From Pigmentiphaga sp. (lineage in GTDB: Bacteria; Pseudomonadota; Gammaproteobacteria; Burkholderiales; Burkholderiaceae_B): a DNA stretch of 40,266 nt. The DNA lies in NCBI RefSeq assembly GCF_019689535.1, contig NZ_JADGHH010000005.1, positions 1-40,266 on the forward strand. The letters are read 5' to 3'. Positions 19,075 through 29,100 of this stretch are shown here, piece after piece. The notes beneath the pieces were generated by a model. That model did no database searches. It was not told the origin of the DNA and saw only the letters and a program-made list of their open reading frames with translations. Both the position numbers and the translations under genes were made by a program. The stretch's first letter is position 1. Every line of letters starts with the position of its first letter.

Positions 19075-20070
19075 TTATTGCAGCGTGTTCTTGGTCTGCT
19101 GCAGCAACGCCTTGTATTGCGTAGTGTCGCGCACGAGCAGTTGACGCAGTTCCTCGGCGGACGTGGTGCGCACTTCCATTCCCTGCGCAGCCAGCGTCTG
19201 GATGATCTTCGGCGACTTGCCGGCCTTGACCAAGGCTTCGTTCAAGCGCTGGACCACCGGCCCAGGCGTGCCGGCGGGAGCAAGGATAGCCTGCCAGGTT
19301 TCGGCCTGGAAGCCCTTGAGCCCGCTTTCGTCCACGGTCGGCACATTGGGCGTGGCGGGCGAACGGCTCAAGCCCGTCGTCGCGATCAGCACCAGCCTGC
19401 CTTCGGCAACATGTTCCATGTTGCCGACCAGCGAGCTGAACATGACGTCGACCCGCCCGGCCAGCAGGTCCGCCATGGCGGGACCCGTGCCCTTGTACGG
19501 GACATGCACCATCTTGATTCCGGCGGCCTTGGCAAAGGCCTCGCCGGCCAAGTGCTGGGCGGAGCCGTTGCCCGACGAGGCGAAATTGATCTTGCCCGGA
19601 TTGGCCTTGGCGTACTCAATGAACTCCTTGACCGTGCGAAGCTTGAGGCCGGGCGTCACGAGAATGCCCAGCGATTGCACAGTTGCCTGGCCGATGGGCT
19701 GGAAGTCCACCACCGGGTCGTAAGTCTTGGTGTCGTGCAGCAACGGCGTGATCACGAAGGCATTGGTGCCGAACAACAGCGTGTAGCCGTCCGGCGCGGA
19801 ACGCCGGACCGACTCGGTGCCCACCAACGTGCCGCCGCCGGCCCGGTTCTCGAGCACGACGGACTGCCCCAGGATTTCGGACATTTCTTGGGCGAACATG
19901 CGACCAACGATGTCGGTCGCGCCGCCCGGGGCATAGGCCACGACCATGCGCAGGGGATGGGTCGGGAAATTCTGCGCGGCCGCGGGCGCGGCCACGGTTC
20001 CAGCCGCGGCGAACGCGAACGCCAGGGCGGCGAATCGACGGCGGGCGAAGGAGGAGGGAGGTTGGAACAT
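19075..20070 (-). CDS. Bug/TctC-family tripartite tricarboxylate transporter substrate-binding protein
   Basis: Signal peptide, FPTHPLRMVVAYAPGGATDIVGRMFAQEM; VPYKGTGPAMADLLAGRVDVMF. Confidence 0.94.
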   Translation of the reverse strand: MFQPPSSFARRRFAALAFAFAAAGTVAAPAAAQNFPTHPLRMVVAYAPGGATDIVGRMFAQEMSEILGQSVVLENRAGGGTLVGTESVRRSAPDGYTLLFGTNAFVITPLLHDTKTYDPVVDFQPIGQATVQSLGILVTPGLKLRTVKEFIEYAKANPGKINFASSGNGSAQHLAGEAFAKAAGIKMVHVPYKGTGPAMADLLAGRVDVMFSSLVGNMEHVAEGRLVLIATTGLSRSPATPNVPTVDESGLKGFQAETWQAILAPAGTPGPVVQRLNEALVKAGKSPKIIQTLAAQGMEVRTTSAEELRQLLVRDTTQYKALLQQTKNTLQ

Positions 20071-20250
20071 GACGAGTCTCCGGATATATAGGACGGACGC
20101 CCTGTGCTCAGCAACGGCATGGCGCCGGAATAGGGGTGATGTCGGTTTCGAAACAATGAACGAGGGGATTATTCGTGCGCAGGCGCTGATCAACAAGGCA
20201 GCGGTGCTAAATTTGAAATTTCCCAAGAAGAAACGATCAAGGACGCGGGC

Positions 20251-21174
20251 TTGGATCAACTCAGCTGCCTACGCATGTTCGTCGAAGTGGCCCGGCGCAA
20301 TAGCTTCGCCGGCGCCGCCCAACATTTCGGCGTATCCCGGGCCACCTGCACGAAACAGGTCGCGTGGCTGGAACGGTCGCTGGGCGTCAAGCTGCTCAAC
20401 CGCACCACGAAGCAGCTCGGACTGACGCCGGCGGGACTGCAAGTCCTGGAGAACGGGCTGGAGCTCCTCAAGCGCTACGACGACCTGCGCGAATCCGTGC
20501 TCGATCTGTCGCGCGACGTCTCCGGCGTCGTGAGGGTGGGCGTGCCTCCCGCCTTCGGCACGCAGCGCCTGCTGCCCGTCATCTATGAATTCCACGAGCG
20601 CTACCCTGACGTCCAGATCGCACTCAGCCTGCTCACGGTCCGTAAACAGGAAACCTTCGTCGAGCAAGGCCTGGACGTGGGCATCATCATCGTGCCCGTC
20701 CTGAAGGACGCGAGCTTCATCGCCATTCCGCTCGCCCAAGCCCCCCAAGCGCTGGTCGCCTCCCCGGCCTATCTCGCCAAGACCGGCCCGCTGGCACATC
20801 CCAGCGATCTCCAGCATTGCAAATGCTTGGTCAACTGGAACAAATCGCCTACCGCCACCTGGAACTTCAAGGGGCCGGAAGGGCCGGTCTCCGTCCGCGT
20901 CCAAGGCCCGCTGCGCTCGGACTTCGGCGATGCGCTGAAGGAAGCGGCGCTGGCCGGCATGGGCATTTCCATGCATCCGTACTACATGGTGGCAGAAGAA
21001 ATCGAACGAGGCGAACTGCAGGTCGTCCTTCCCGATTATGTTCCTTCGGGCCTGGACGTCTACGCCATTTACTCTTCGCGCAAGAATCTGCCCATGCGGG
21101 TCCAGGTTTTCCTCGAATTCCTCAAGGAATGGGCCAAGACCCCGAAGTCATGGAGCAAGGGCCTGGCGGACTGA
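20251..21174 (+). CDS. LysR family transcriptional regulator
   Basis: MDQLSCLRMFVEVARRNSFAGAAQHFGVSRATCTKQVAWLERSLGVKLLNRTTKQLGLT; TTG start. Confidence 0.94.
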   Translation: MDQLSCLRMFVEVARRNSFAGAAQHFGVSRATCTKQVAWLERSLGVKLLNRTTKQLGLTPAGLQVLENGLELLKRYDDLRESVLDLSRDVSGVVRVGVPPAFGTQRLLPVIYEFHERYPDVQIALSLLTVRKQETFVEQGLDVGIIIVPVLKDASFIAIPLAQAPQALVASPAYLAKTGPLAHPSDLQHCKCLVNWNKSPTATWNFKGPEGPVSVRVQGPLRSDFGDALKEAALAGMGISMHPYYMVAEEIERGELQVVLPDYVPSGLDVYAIYSSRKNLPMRVQVFLEFLKEWAKTPKSWSKGLAD

Positions 21175-21224
21175 CGCCGTTCTGCTGCATTGGCGCCACT
21201 TGACTTTTCGCGCGCCGGAGAGCG

Positions 21225-21248
21225 TAATACATAGCTAGCTATGTATTA
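21225..21248. promoter_or_regulatory. Perfect 24-bp palindrome, candidate operator
   Basis: TAATACATAGCTAGCTATGTATTA equals its own reverse complement; 17 bp upstream of the FMN reductase start; TTGACT at 21200-21205 upstream. Confidence 0.75.
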
Positions 21249-21264
21249 AACGACGGAGACAGGC

Positions 21265-21873
21265 ATGAACCCCTCCCCGCTACGCGTGGTGGCCCTGGGC
21301 GGCACCACCCGTCCCGACTCGTCCACCGAACGCGCCCTGCGCCATGCGCTCGACGCGGTCGCCGAAGCGGGCGCACAAGTCGTCCTGCTCACGGGCGACG
21401 ATCTGGTCCTGCCGATGTATGCACCGCACGACCCGAGCCGCACGCCGGCCGCACTGCGCCTCGTCGCCGAGCTGCGGCGCGCCGACGGTGTCATCATCGC
21501 TTCGCCTGGCTACCACGGCAGCCTGTCCGGTCTCATCAAGAACGCGCTGGACTATGTCGAAGACCTGCGCAACGACGCCCGCCCCTACCTGAGCGGGCGC
21601 GCCGTGGGTTGCATCGCGAACGCGGCTGGCTGGCAAGGCGCCGTCACCACGCTGGGCGCGCTGCGCGACATCGTACATGCGCTGCGCGGCTGGCCCACGC
21701 CCCTCGGCGTCTGCATCGGCGGCACCGAGCCGGCGTTCGCGCCAGACGGTCGGTGCATCGACGCCCGCGTTGACGAACAACTGCGCACGCTGGGCCGTGA
21801 GGTCTTCGAATTCGCCCATCGCATGCGCGCCCACCAGGCTTGCAACCCTAGCGCGGTACGCGCTGCCGCCTGA
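21265..21873 (+). CDS. NADPH-dependent FMN reductase
   Basis: VVALGGTTRPDSSTERAL; SPGYHGSLSGLIKNALDYVEDL flavodoxin-like motif. Confidence 0.9.
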   Translation: MNPSPLRVVALGGTTRPDSSTERALRHALDAVAEAGAQVVLLTGDDLVLPMYAPHDPSRTPAALRLVAELRRADGVIIASPGYHGSLSGLIKNALDYVEDLRNDARPYLSGRAVGCIANAAGWQGAVTTLGALRDIVHALRGWPTPLGVCIGGTEPAFAPDGRCIDARVDEQLRTLGREVFEFAHRMRAHQACNPSAVRAAA

Positions 21874-21911
21874 AGCGGCGCTGCCGACACCGTTCCATCG
21901 AGGAGACATCC

Positions 21912-22703
21912 ATGACCGCAATGGACGCGTCAACCTTGCGCGTGCGCGATACTGCGCTGCGCATTTCGCGCGCCGGCCGAGGCCAGCCGCTATTGTTCCT
22001 GCACGGGCCGGCCGGGCTGGCCGAATCGCAGCCCTTGGTCGAGGCGCTCGCCGCGCACTACGATTGCCATGCGCCCGAACACCCCGGCTACGGCGGCAGC
22101 CCCGTGCCCCCGTGGCTGGACAACGTCCGGGATCTCGCGAACTTTTATCTCGACTACCTCGACCAGCAGAAGCTGAGCGGGGTGCACTTGGTCGGATACG
22201 ACCTGGGCGGCTGGATCGCGGCGGAACTGGCCGTGCGCAACGGCCATGCGCTGGCCTCGCTCACCCTGATCTCGGCCCAGGGCATCCACGTGCCGGGCGT
22301 GCCCACGATCGACGTATTCCTGCGCACGGACGAAGAGCTGGTGCGCGACACCTATCACGACCCGGCCCTGGCCGAGAAGGTGCTGGAGCGCAAGCCGACC
22401 GAAGAAGAGCTGGACCTGGCCGTGCGCAATAAGGAGATCACGGCACGCCTGACGTGGCAGCCCCGTGGCCACGACCCGGACCTCGCCAAATGGCTGCACC
22501 GCATCACCGTTCCGACGCTCGTCCTTTGGGGTGCGAATGACCGCATCCTCCCCGCTGAATACGGCCGCTCCTGGCGCGACCGCATCGCCCGCGCCAACCT
22601 GGTCGAACTCGGCGAGTGCGGCCATGCACCGCATCTCGAACGCACGGCCGAGACCGTGGCCGCGCTGACACGATTCACCGCCTCGATCGGGAGCCCCGCA
22701 TGA
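21912..22703 (+). CDS. Alpha/beta hydrolase
   Basis: LFLHGPAG, VGYDLGGWIAAELA nucleophile elbow (D in place of S), C-terminal GHAPHLER. Confidence 0.88.
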   Translation: MTAMDASTLRVRDTALRISRAGRGQPLLFLHGPAGLAESQPLVEALAAHYDCHAPEHPGYGGSPVPPWLDNVRDLANFYLDYLDQQKLSGVHLVGYDLGGWIAAELAVRNGHALASLTLISAQGIHVPGVPTIDVFLRTDEELVRDTYHDPALAEKVLERKPTEEELDLAVRNKEITARLTWQPRGHDPDLAKWLHRITVPTLVLWGANDRILPAEYGRSWRDRIARANLVELGECGHAPHLERTAETVAALTRFTASIGSPA

Positions 22704-23836
22704 AGTTCTTCAATTTCCACCTGATGCCCTATCGCCATGCGGACCTGGAAGCGATCCAGAAAAACGGTTCGGCGTGGGTGACGTTCTCTAATAGCCACTA
22801 CGATCCGAAGCTGGGTGCAGAGCTCTACCACGAGTATCTGGACCAGATGGAATTCGCGGATCGCCTCGGCTTCGACGGGGTGTGCCTGAACGAGCACCAC
22901 CAAACCGCCTACGGCATGATGCCGATCCCGGGCGTGCTGGCCGGCGCACTGGCCCGCAGCGTGAAACGGGCGCAGATCGCCGTGTTGGGCCGCGCATTGC
23001 CGCTACTGAACAATCCGCTGATGGTGGCCGAAGAATTCGCCATCCTGGACAACCTGACGCGGGGCCGCTTCATCGCGGGTTTCGTACGCGGCATCGGCGC
23101 CGAATACCACGCGATGGGCATCAACCCGGCCGAATCGCAGGCGCGCTTTCTCGAAGCACACGACCTCATCGTGCGGGGATGGACCGAACCTGGACCGTTC
23201 TCCTACACGGGCAAGTACTACCAATTCCAGTACGTGAACCCGTGGCCCCGGCCCTACCAGGCCCCCCATCCGCCAATCTGGGTGCCTTCGCAGGGATCGA
23301 GCAGCACGATCCGCTGGGCCGCGGAACGCCGGTATACCTATTGCCAGACCCTGAGCCCCATCCTCACGGTCAAGAAATTCTTCGACATGTACCGGGAGGA
23401 AGCGCGCAAGGCCGGCTATGAGGCAAGCCAGGACCAACTCGCGTGGTCGAACTGCATCTACGTGGCCGAAACCGATGCACGCGCGATGGCCGAAGCCAAG
23501 CCGCACCTGGAAGCACTCATGACGCGCCTGCTGAAGATGCCTATGGAAATGCTGCTGCCGCCGGGCTACACCAACATCGAAGCCATGAAGCGCATCAAGT
23601 CGACGCGCGCAGTGGGTTCCAAGCCGCAGTCGGCGGAAGACCTGGTGAAATCTGGCTTGGTCATCATCGGCAGCCCGGCCACCGTACGCGAGAAACTGGC
23701 CGAGTACCAGGAACTGGCGGGCTTTGGCACGACGCTGACCAAGACCCAGTTCGGCACCATGCCCGACGACATGGTGCGCGCCAACATGCAGGCCATCGCA
23801 GAGGAGGTCATCCCCCACTTCAGAGACGCAGCCTGA
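22700..23836 (+). CDS. LLM-class (luciferase-like) flavin-dependent monooxygenase
   Basis: MKFFNFHLMPYRHADL...LGFDGVCLNEHHQTAYGMMPIPGVLAGALA; ATGA overlap with the upstream hydrolase. Confidence 0.93.
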   Translation: MKFFNFHLMPYRHADLEAIQKNGSAWVTFSNSHYDPKLGAELYHEYLDQMEFADRLGFDGVCLNEHHQTAYGMMPIPGVLAGALARSVKRAQIAVLGRALPLLNNPLMVAEEFAILDNLTRGRFIAGFVRGIGAEYHAMGINPAESQARFLEAHDLIVRGWTEPGPFSYTGKYYQFQYVNPWPRPYQAPHPPIWVPSQGSSSTIRWAAERRYTYCQTLSPILTVKKFFDMYREEARKAGYEASQDQLAWSNCIYVAETDARAMAEAKPHLEALMTRLLKMPMEMLLPPGYTNIEAMKRIKSTRAVGSKPQSAEDLVKSGLVIIGSPATVREKLAEYQELAGFGTTLTKTQFGTMPDDMVRANMQAIAEEVIPHFRDAA

Positions 23837-23850
23837 TCACGTTCACGTCC

Positions 23851-23911
23851 GCTTGCGCCGCGGCGCGTCCCCTGCACGAGGGCGCGCGCCGCGGCGCAGG
23901 CGCATCTTTTT
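23851..23911 (+). terminator. Strong rho-independent terminator downstream of the LLM monooxygenase
   Basis: 17-bp stem (one G.U) GCTTGCGCCGCGGCGCG(23851-23867)/CGCGCCGCGGCGCAGGC(23885-23901) followed by TTTTT (23907-23911). Confidence 0.88.
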
Positions 23912-23947
23912 GAGCAGTCGTAGCCACGAAATAACGAGGAGACAACT

Positions 23948-24934
23948 ATGACTTTCATCGCTGCGCGCGGCTTCGCATCATGCCTGGCCATTGCTGGCGT
24001 ACTGCTGGCGCCCGCCGCTTACGCGGATCCGGCCGCCAACTACCCCGACCGTCCGGTCAAGCTGGCACTGCCTTTCCCACCCGGCGGCTCGGCCGACACC
24101 ATTACTCGCGCCATGGCCGAAAGGTTGCAGGCCCAGCTGAATCAGCCTTTCCTGATCGAGAACCGTCCCGGCGCGGCCGGCAACGTCGCCACGCGCTACG
24201 TCGCCAAGGCTCCTGCCGACGGCTACAACCTGCTGGTCGGGGTCACGGGAGCGCTGGTGATCAACCCCAATCTCTACAAACTGGACTACGATCCTGCGAA
24301 AGACTTCGTCGGCATCTCCATGGTCGCGCGGGCACCTGTCGCCGTCGTCGCCGACCCCCAGGCCGGGATCCATAGCATCAAGGACCTCATCGAGCGGGCC
24401 AAGGCGCAGCCCGGTGCACTGACCTACGCCACCAACGGCGTAGGCACGAGTCATCACCTGGCAGCCGAACTGTTCCGCCAAGCTACCGGCCTCGACATGC
24501 GCAACGTTCCCTACAAAGGCACGCCCGAGGCGCTGCAAGACATCATCGGCGGTCGCGTGCCCATCGGGTTCATGGACCTGACCGCATCCATTCCGCTCGT
24601 CAACTCGGGCAAGCTCAAGGCCCTGGCCACGACCGGCACCCGCCGCTCGCCGGCCCTGCCGGACGTTCCCACCGTGGCTGAAGCAGGCGTGCCAGGATTC
24701 TCGGCCGATACCTGGGTGGGCATCTTCGCACCCAAGGGGACGCCCCAACCCATCGTCGACAAGCTGAGCGCCGAGATCCGGACGGCGCTGGCCCTGCCCG
24801 AGCTCCGGGCCCGGGCGCAAACGCAAGGGCTGGAAGTCGCCGGCAGCACCCCTGGGGAGCTCCACCGCTTCGTGCAGGAAGAAACGGTGAAATGGAAGAA
24901 GGTGGTGGCCGAGGCGGGCATCAAGCTGCAATGA
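23948..24934 (+). CDS. Bug/TctC-family substrate-binding protein
   Basis: Signal peptide; YPDRPVKLALPFPPGGSADTITRAMAERL; VPYKGTPEALQDIIGGRV. Confidence 0.94.
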   Translation: MTFIAARGFASCLAIAGVLLAPAAYADPAANYPDRPVKLALPFPPGGSADTITRAMAERLQAQLNQPFLIENRPGAAGNVATRYVAKAPADGYNLLVGVTGALVINPNLYKLDYDPAKDFVGISMVARAPVAVVADPQAGIHSIKDLIERAKAQPGALTYATNGVGTSHHLAAELFRQATGLDMRNVPYKGTPEALQDIIGGRVPIGFMDLTASIPLVNSGKLKALATTGTRRSPALPDVPTVAEAGVPGFSADTWVGIFAPKGTPQPIVDKLSAEIRTALALPELRARAQTQGLEVAGSTPGELHRFVQEETVKWKKVVAEAGIKLQ

Positions 24935-25199
24935 CGCCTTGCGGCCTTACCACCCTGGCGTGAATGGTCGGTCGGGCAGGGCATTCGCGCCTACCGGCCG
25001 CTTTTCGTCATGTCATGAACCCACGTCATGGCCCCCTGCACCAGGGGTTCCATGACGATCAACTTATCGCGCACGAACAGCACACTATCGCCATCCACCG
25101 TCTGCCTAGAATAGCCCAGGCCCTGGACCGTCCAGGCAGGACATCCACGAGCCAGGCCGCTATTCACTCACGACACAAACACATAAATCGGAGACGGTG

Positions 25200-26168
25200 A
25201 TGGCCCTGAATGCCCGTACAGCGATACTTGGCGTCGCAGTCTTGCTGGGCGCTCCCCTCGCGGCGCTCGCGCAACCCTATCCAAGCAAACCCATCAAGTT
25301 CATTACCGCATCGACCGGCAGCCCGCAGGACGTCATAGGCCGAATCTTCGCCCAGAAGATCACCGAGAGCTCCGGTCACGCCGTGGTCGTCGAAAGCCGC
25401 GCGGGCGCCGGTGCCCTGATTTCGATCCAGGCCGCAGCCAAGTCACCGGCGGATGGCTATACGGTCCTCGTCAGCTCCACCGCGTTTGCGGTCACCCCCT
25501 ACCTCTACAAGGACACGGGCTACGATTCGGAGCGGGACCTCATCCCGGTGGCACTGCTCGCCACGGCACCCAATATCCTGGTGACCAGCCCCACGAGCGG
25601 AATCCGCACGCTGAGGAATGCCGTGGAGCGGGCCCGCGCGACCAAGGACCTGAACTACGGATCACCGGGATACGGAACGACACCTCAGATGTCGGCCGAA
25701 TACCTGTTCAAGATCCTCGCCAAGGTTCCCGTCACGCACGTACCGTACAAGGGCATCCCGGCCACGATGCAGGCCACCATGGCGAACGAAGTTGCGCTTT
25801 CCGCCACGGCCCTGCCCCCTGCCGTGCCATTGATCAAGTCCGACCGGCTCGTCGGTTTGGCCGTGACGAGCAAGAAGCGCAGTCCCGCCGTGCCGAACGT
25901 GCCCACCATCGGGGAAGCCGGCTTCACCGACTTCGAGGACGAATCTTGGGTCGGCGCCTGGGTCCCTGCCGGCACGCCAGCCCCGGTCATAGAGAAGATT
26001 CGCAGTGAACTGTCGGCTGCGGCCAGGGCCGAAGACGTGCGCGCCAAGCTCGCCAACGTCGGCTTTGAAACGTCCGACATCTCGCAAGAAGCGTTTGCCG
26101 CAATGGTGAAGAAGGAGATGCAGAAGTGGGAGCGCGTCGTTCGCGAAACGGGAACCAAGATCGAATGA
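25200..26168 (+). CDS. Bug/TctC-family substrate-binding protein
   Basis: Signal peptide; YPSKPIKFITASTGSPQDVIGRIFAQKI; VPYKGIPATMQATMANEV. Confidence 0.93.
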   Translation: MALNARTAILGVAVLLGAPLAALAQPYPSKPIKFITASTGSPQDVIGRIFAQKITESSGHAVVVESRAGAGALISIQAAAKSPADGYTVLVSSTAFAVTPYLYKDTGYDSERDLIPVALLATAPNILVTSPTSGIRTLRNAVERARATKDLNYGSPGYGTTPQMSAEYLFKILAKVPVTHVPYKGIPATMQATMANEVALSATALPPAVPLIKSDRLVGLAVTSKKRSPAVPNVPTIGEAGFTDFEDESWVGAWVPAGTPAPVIEKIRSELSAAARAEDVRAKLANVGFETSDISQEAFAAMVKKEMQKWERVVRETGTKIE

Positions 26169-26230
26169 GCCTGGCGTCCTGAATGGCCATGTGCCTCCCG
26201 CGGGGAAGCCGGCGGCACATGGCCCGGTCG

Positions 26231-27355
26231 TCAGATCGGCTCTGCCAGGACGGCCAGCGACTCCTCGACGAGGGCAGCCTGGGCTTCAATGGGTGCCCTC
26301 TGCTGCTCCAGGCGCCCGATCTGCAACGAGTTCTCCACCACCAGGCGGCAGCGCGCATACCGGCGCTCCATGAACCGCTCGAGCGCCCGCGGCACCTCGC
26401 CCTGGCGGGCCAGTTCCTCACTCAACACCAGCGCATCCTCGATCGCCATGCCGGCACCTGACGCCAACTGTGGCGTGGTCGGATGCGCGGCGTCGCCGAT
26501 CAGCACGACCCGGCCGCTGAACCACGGCGCAGGCAGCAGGAACCCCTCCAGGGGGCGCCGGACGATGCGGGAAGACTCGTTGAGCTGCTCCCGAATGGTG
26601 GCCAGCACGCCTCCATACCCCTGCATCAGTTCTGCCAGCCTGAGATGCAGGTCGGCATCCTCAATACGGTTCGGCGCCGGCAAGGCCTCGAGGAGAAACA
26701 TGTACATTTCGGAGGCCGAGACCGGGTTCAGCCCCACCTTGACCGGCCCGCCAAGGAAGAAATGCCGGCGATCGATGCCGGGTGCGCGCGGGATCACGAG
26801 GCGCCACGCGCACTGGCCCGTGAATTCGGGCCCTGGAGCGTCCGGAAAGATCAGCGTGCGCGTCCGGGAAAAGATGCCATCGGCACCGATGACAAGGTCA
26901 TACCGATCTTCCATGCCATCGGAAAACCGCACGGTCACATCGCCCTCGTTCTGGGCGAGGCTGTCCACGGTCACGCCCAGCCTCACGTGGGTACCACTGT
27001 CCAGCGTCCTGCGTGCAAGGATCGCATGCAGCACGGGACGCAGTACTCCGCCGCTCCCGGGCAGGTCCGGGTCACCGACGACCGGCGTTGGGACGACCTT
27101 CAGGCGGTCGCCCGCCATGTTGCAGACCTGGATGCCGTGGCCGGTATATGCCTGGGACGCCAGTTCGTCGAAGACCCCCAGGGCACGGAAGGCGCGCAGC
27201 GTGGGACCGGTCAGCGTGATGCCCGCCCCGTACACTCGCCACTCGGGATCCAGGTCGATCAGGTGCACCTCGACATCGCTCCTGCGCAAACAGATGGCTG
27301 CAGACATGCCGCCGATGCCCCCCCCCACCACGAGTACCTTTCCGATGCTGCTCAT
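26231..27355 (-). CDS. FAD-dependent monooxygenase (group A aromatic hydroxylase-like)
   Basis: VLVVGGGIGGMSAAICL, DLVIGADGIFSRTR, GRVVLIGDAAHPTTPQLASGAGMAIEDALVL. Confidence 0.94.
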   Translation of the reverse strand: MSSIGKVLVVGGGIGGMSAAICLRRSDVEVHLIDLDPEWRVYGAGITLTGPTLRAFRALGVFDELASQAYTGHGIQVCNMAGDRLKVVPTPVVGDPDLPGSGGVLRPVLHAILARRTLDSGTHVRLGVTVDSLAQNEGDVTVRFSDGMEDRYDLVIGADGIFSRTRTLIFPDAPGPEFTGQCAWRLVIPRAPGIDRRHFFLGGPVKVGLNPVSASEMYMFLLEALPAPNRIEDADLHLRLAELMQGYGGVLATIREQLNESSRIVRRPLEGFLLPAPWFSGRVVLIGDAAHPTTPQLASGAGMAIEDALVLSEELARQGEVPRALERFMERRYARCRLVVENSLQIGRLEQQRAPIEAQAALVEESLAVLAEPI

Positions 27356-27633
27356 TCTTGCCTGCTCCATCTATGGTGACCGGCGCCACCGGCCCCGTCA
27401 CGCATGAGTCGCGGCAATTACGCAAGAGGGAGCGGCGCCCGTCAACGCCTGGGCCGCAGTGACCGACTCCCACTCAAGCTTCAGCGCACGTCCAGACAAC
27501 TTCGCATCAACCTTCACGACCGATCAACTTCCTGTGCACGCCGGGCCAAGTCAAGCATGACGCCGCCTGCGAACATCATGGGATCCGATCGAGACGATGC
27601 ATTCGTTTCAACATCGAATCCTGGAGAACGACC

Positions 27634-28797
27634 GTGACCGTGCAGTCCACCAGCGCCACCGTAGACGCCGATGTCTCTGGCCGCCCCAAGACCCTTGCCG
27701 AAGCCAAGGCCTGGATGATCAAACGCTGGAAGGCACGCGTCCACCCCATGAATGCGTTGCCCCCCGACGAGGGCGCGGCGTGGATCGAGGGGGTGACCGG
27801 CCTGGACGGGGAGTCCTGGGGCACCTACTGGGGAAAGATCGGCGATGGGCTGGAGGCACAGGCGCGCCAGGCACACCGGGACGGCGATACCGCCCGCGCC
27901 GCGGAGCTGTACCAGCGTGCCAGCGGCGCCTACTTCATGGGCCGTTTTCCCTGCCCCAACCATCCCGCCAAGCAATACTGCGCCATCCGTGAACGCGAGA
28001 CCTACCTTGCCACGTCCTCGTACTGGGACATCCCCATCGAGCGCATCGTCGTCCCCTTCGATGGCCGCGACGGCGAAGGCAAGACGGTGCCGGTCCTGCT
28101 TCGGCGTCCGCGCGGCGTCGAACGGCCGCGGGTGGTCCTGATGTGGGGCGGCGTGGACGCCTGCAAGGAACAGATGACCGCCGCCAGTGACCTGGTGCTT
28201 GCACATGGCATCGCAACGGTCGCCATGGACAACGCCGGCACCGGCGAATCCCCGGTCCACGGTGTCGTGGATGCGGAACGGCAGTTCATCACTGTTCTCG
28301 ATTGGCTGCGCACCCGCAATGACCTGGACGCCGAGCGCGTGGCCTGCCTCGGCCGCTCGTTCGGAGGCTACTGGGCAACCAAACTCGCTCATCTCCTTCC
28401 GGATCGCCTGGCAGGTGCCGTCAACTGGGGAGGAGGCGCGCATTTCATGTTCCAGCCCGACTGGGTCACTGCATCGCGCTATCCGGACAGCTACCTCATG
28501 GAACTGGTCGAAACCCGCAAGCGCATGCTGGGCGTGGAAACGGACGAGGACTACGTCGCCGCGTTCAAGCGATTGTCACTCCTCGACCAGGGCCTGCTGG
28601 ACCGCCCCTGCGCACCACTGCTGCTGGTGAACGGCAAGGAGGATCGCCAGTGTCCCGTGGCTGACATCCATTTGCTGCTTGAGCATGGTGATCCGAAAAC
28701 AGTCCGGTTCTTCCCTGGCGGACACATGGGACTGACACCGCAAACCCTTCCCACCATCGTCAACTGGCTGGCCAGGCAGCTGAAAGGAGGCCATTGA
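27634..28797 (+). CDS. Alpha/beta hydrolase resembling C-C hydrolases of the 2,6-dihydroxypseudooxynicotine hydrolase type
   Basis: LMWGGVDACKEQM, DNAGTGESP, CLGRSFGGYWATKLAH nucleophile elbow; GTG start with GGAG upstream. Confidence 0.8.
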   Translation: MTVQSTSATVDADVSGRPKTLAEAKAWMIKRWKARVHPMNALPPDEGAAWIEGVTGLDGESWGTYWGKIGDGLEAQARQAHRDGDTARAAELYQRASGAYFMGRFPCPNHPAKQYCAIRERETYLATSSYWDIPIERIVVPFDGRDGEGKTVPVLLRRPRGVERPRVVLMWGGVDACKEQMTAASDLVLAHGIATVAMDNAGTGESPVHGVVDAERQFITVLDWLRTRNDLDAERVACLGRSFGGYWATKLAHLLPDRLAGAVNWGGGAHFMFQPDWVTASRYPDSYLMELVETRKRMLGVETDEDYVAAFKRLSLLDQGLLDRPCAPLLLVNGKEDRQCPVADIHLLLEHGDPKTVRFFPGGHMGLTPQTLPTIVNWLARQLKGGH

Positions 28798-29099
28798 TGC
28801 CGAGCAACTGGCGGCAGCTCATCCCAACGGCCGACGCTTACTGGATGAATCGCATCCTGTTCGACATCCACCACCGAGAGGACCATCTGGAGCGCTACAA
28901 GCAGGACCCCGACGCCTACATGGCAGGCATCCCGCTCGCAGCCGAACTCAAGCGAGCCATCCGGGACAACGACATCGGCGCGATGTATCTCGCGGGGGTC
29001 AATCCGTACCTGTTGCGGGCCCATTGCCTCGGCTTGCACATACCGGAGCCCGTGTTCGTGCAAGCCATGCGGGAAGCGGGCAAGCAGGAGGAGGCATAA
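28797..29099 (+). CDS. LigA-like alpha subunit of class III extradiol dioxygenase
   Basis: Small protein with LigA-type motif DIGAMYLAGVNPYLLRAHCLGLHIP; ATG overlaps upstream stop; directly upstream of a LigB gene. Confidence 0.85.
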   Translation: MPSNWRQLIPTADAYWMNRILFDIHHREDHLERYKQDPDAYMAGIPLAAELKRAIRDNDIGAMYLAGVNPYLLRAHCLGLHIPEPVFVQAMREAGKQEEA

Positions 29100-29100
29100 C

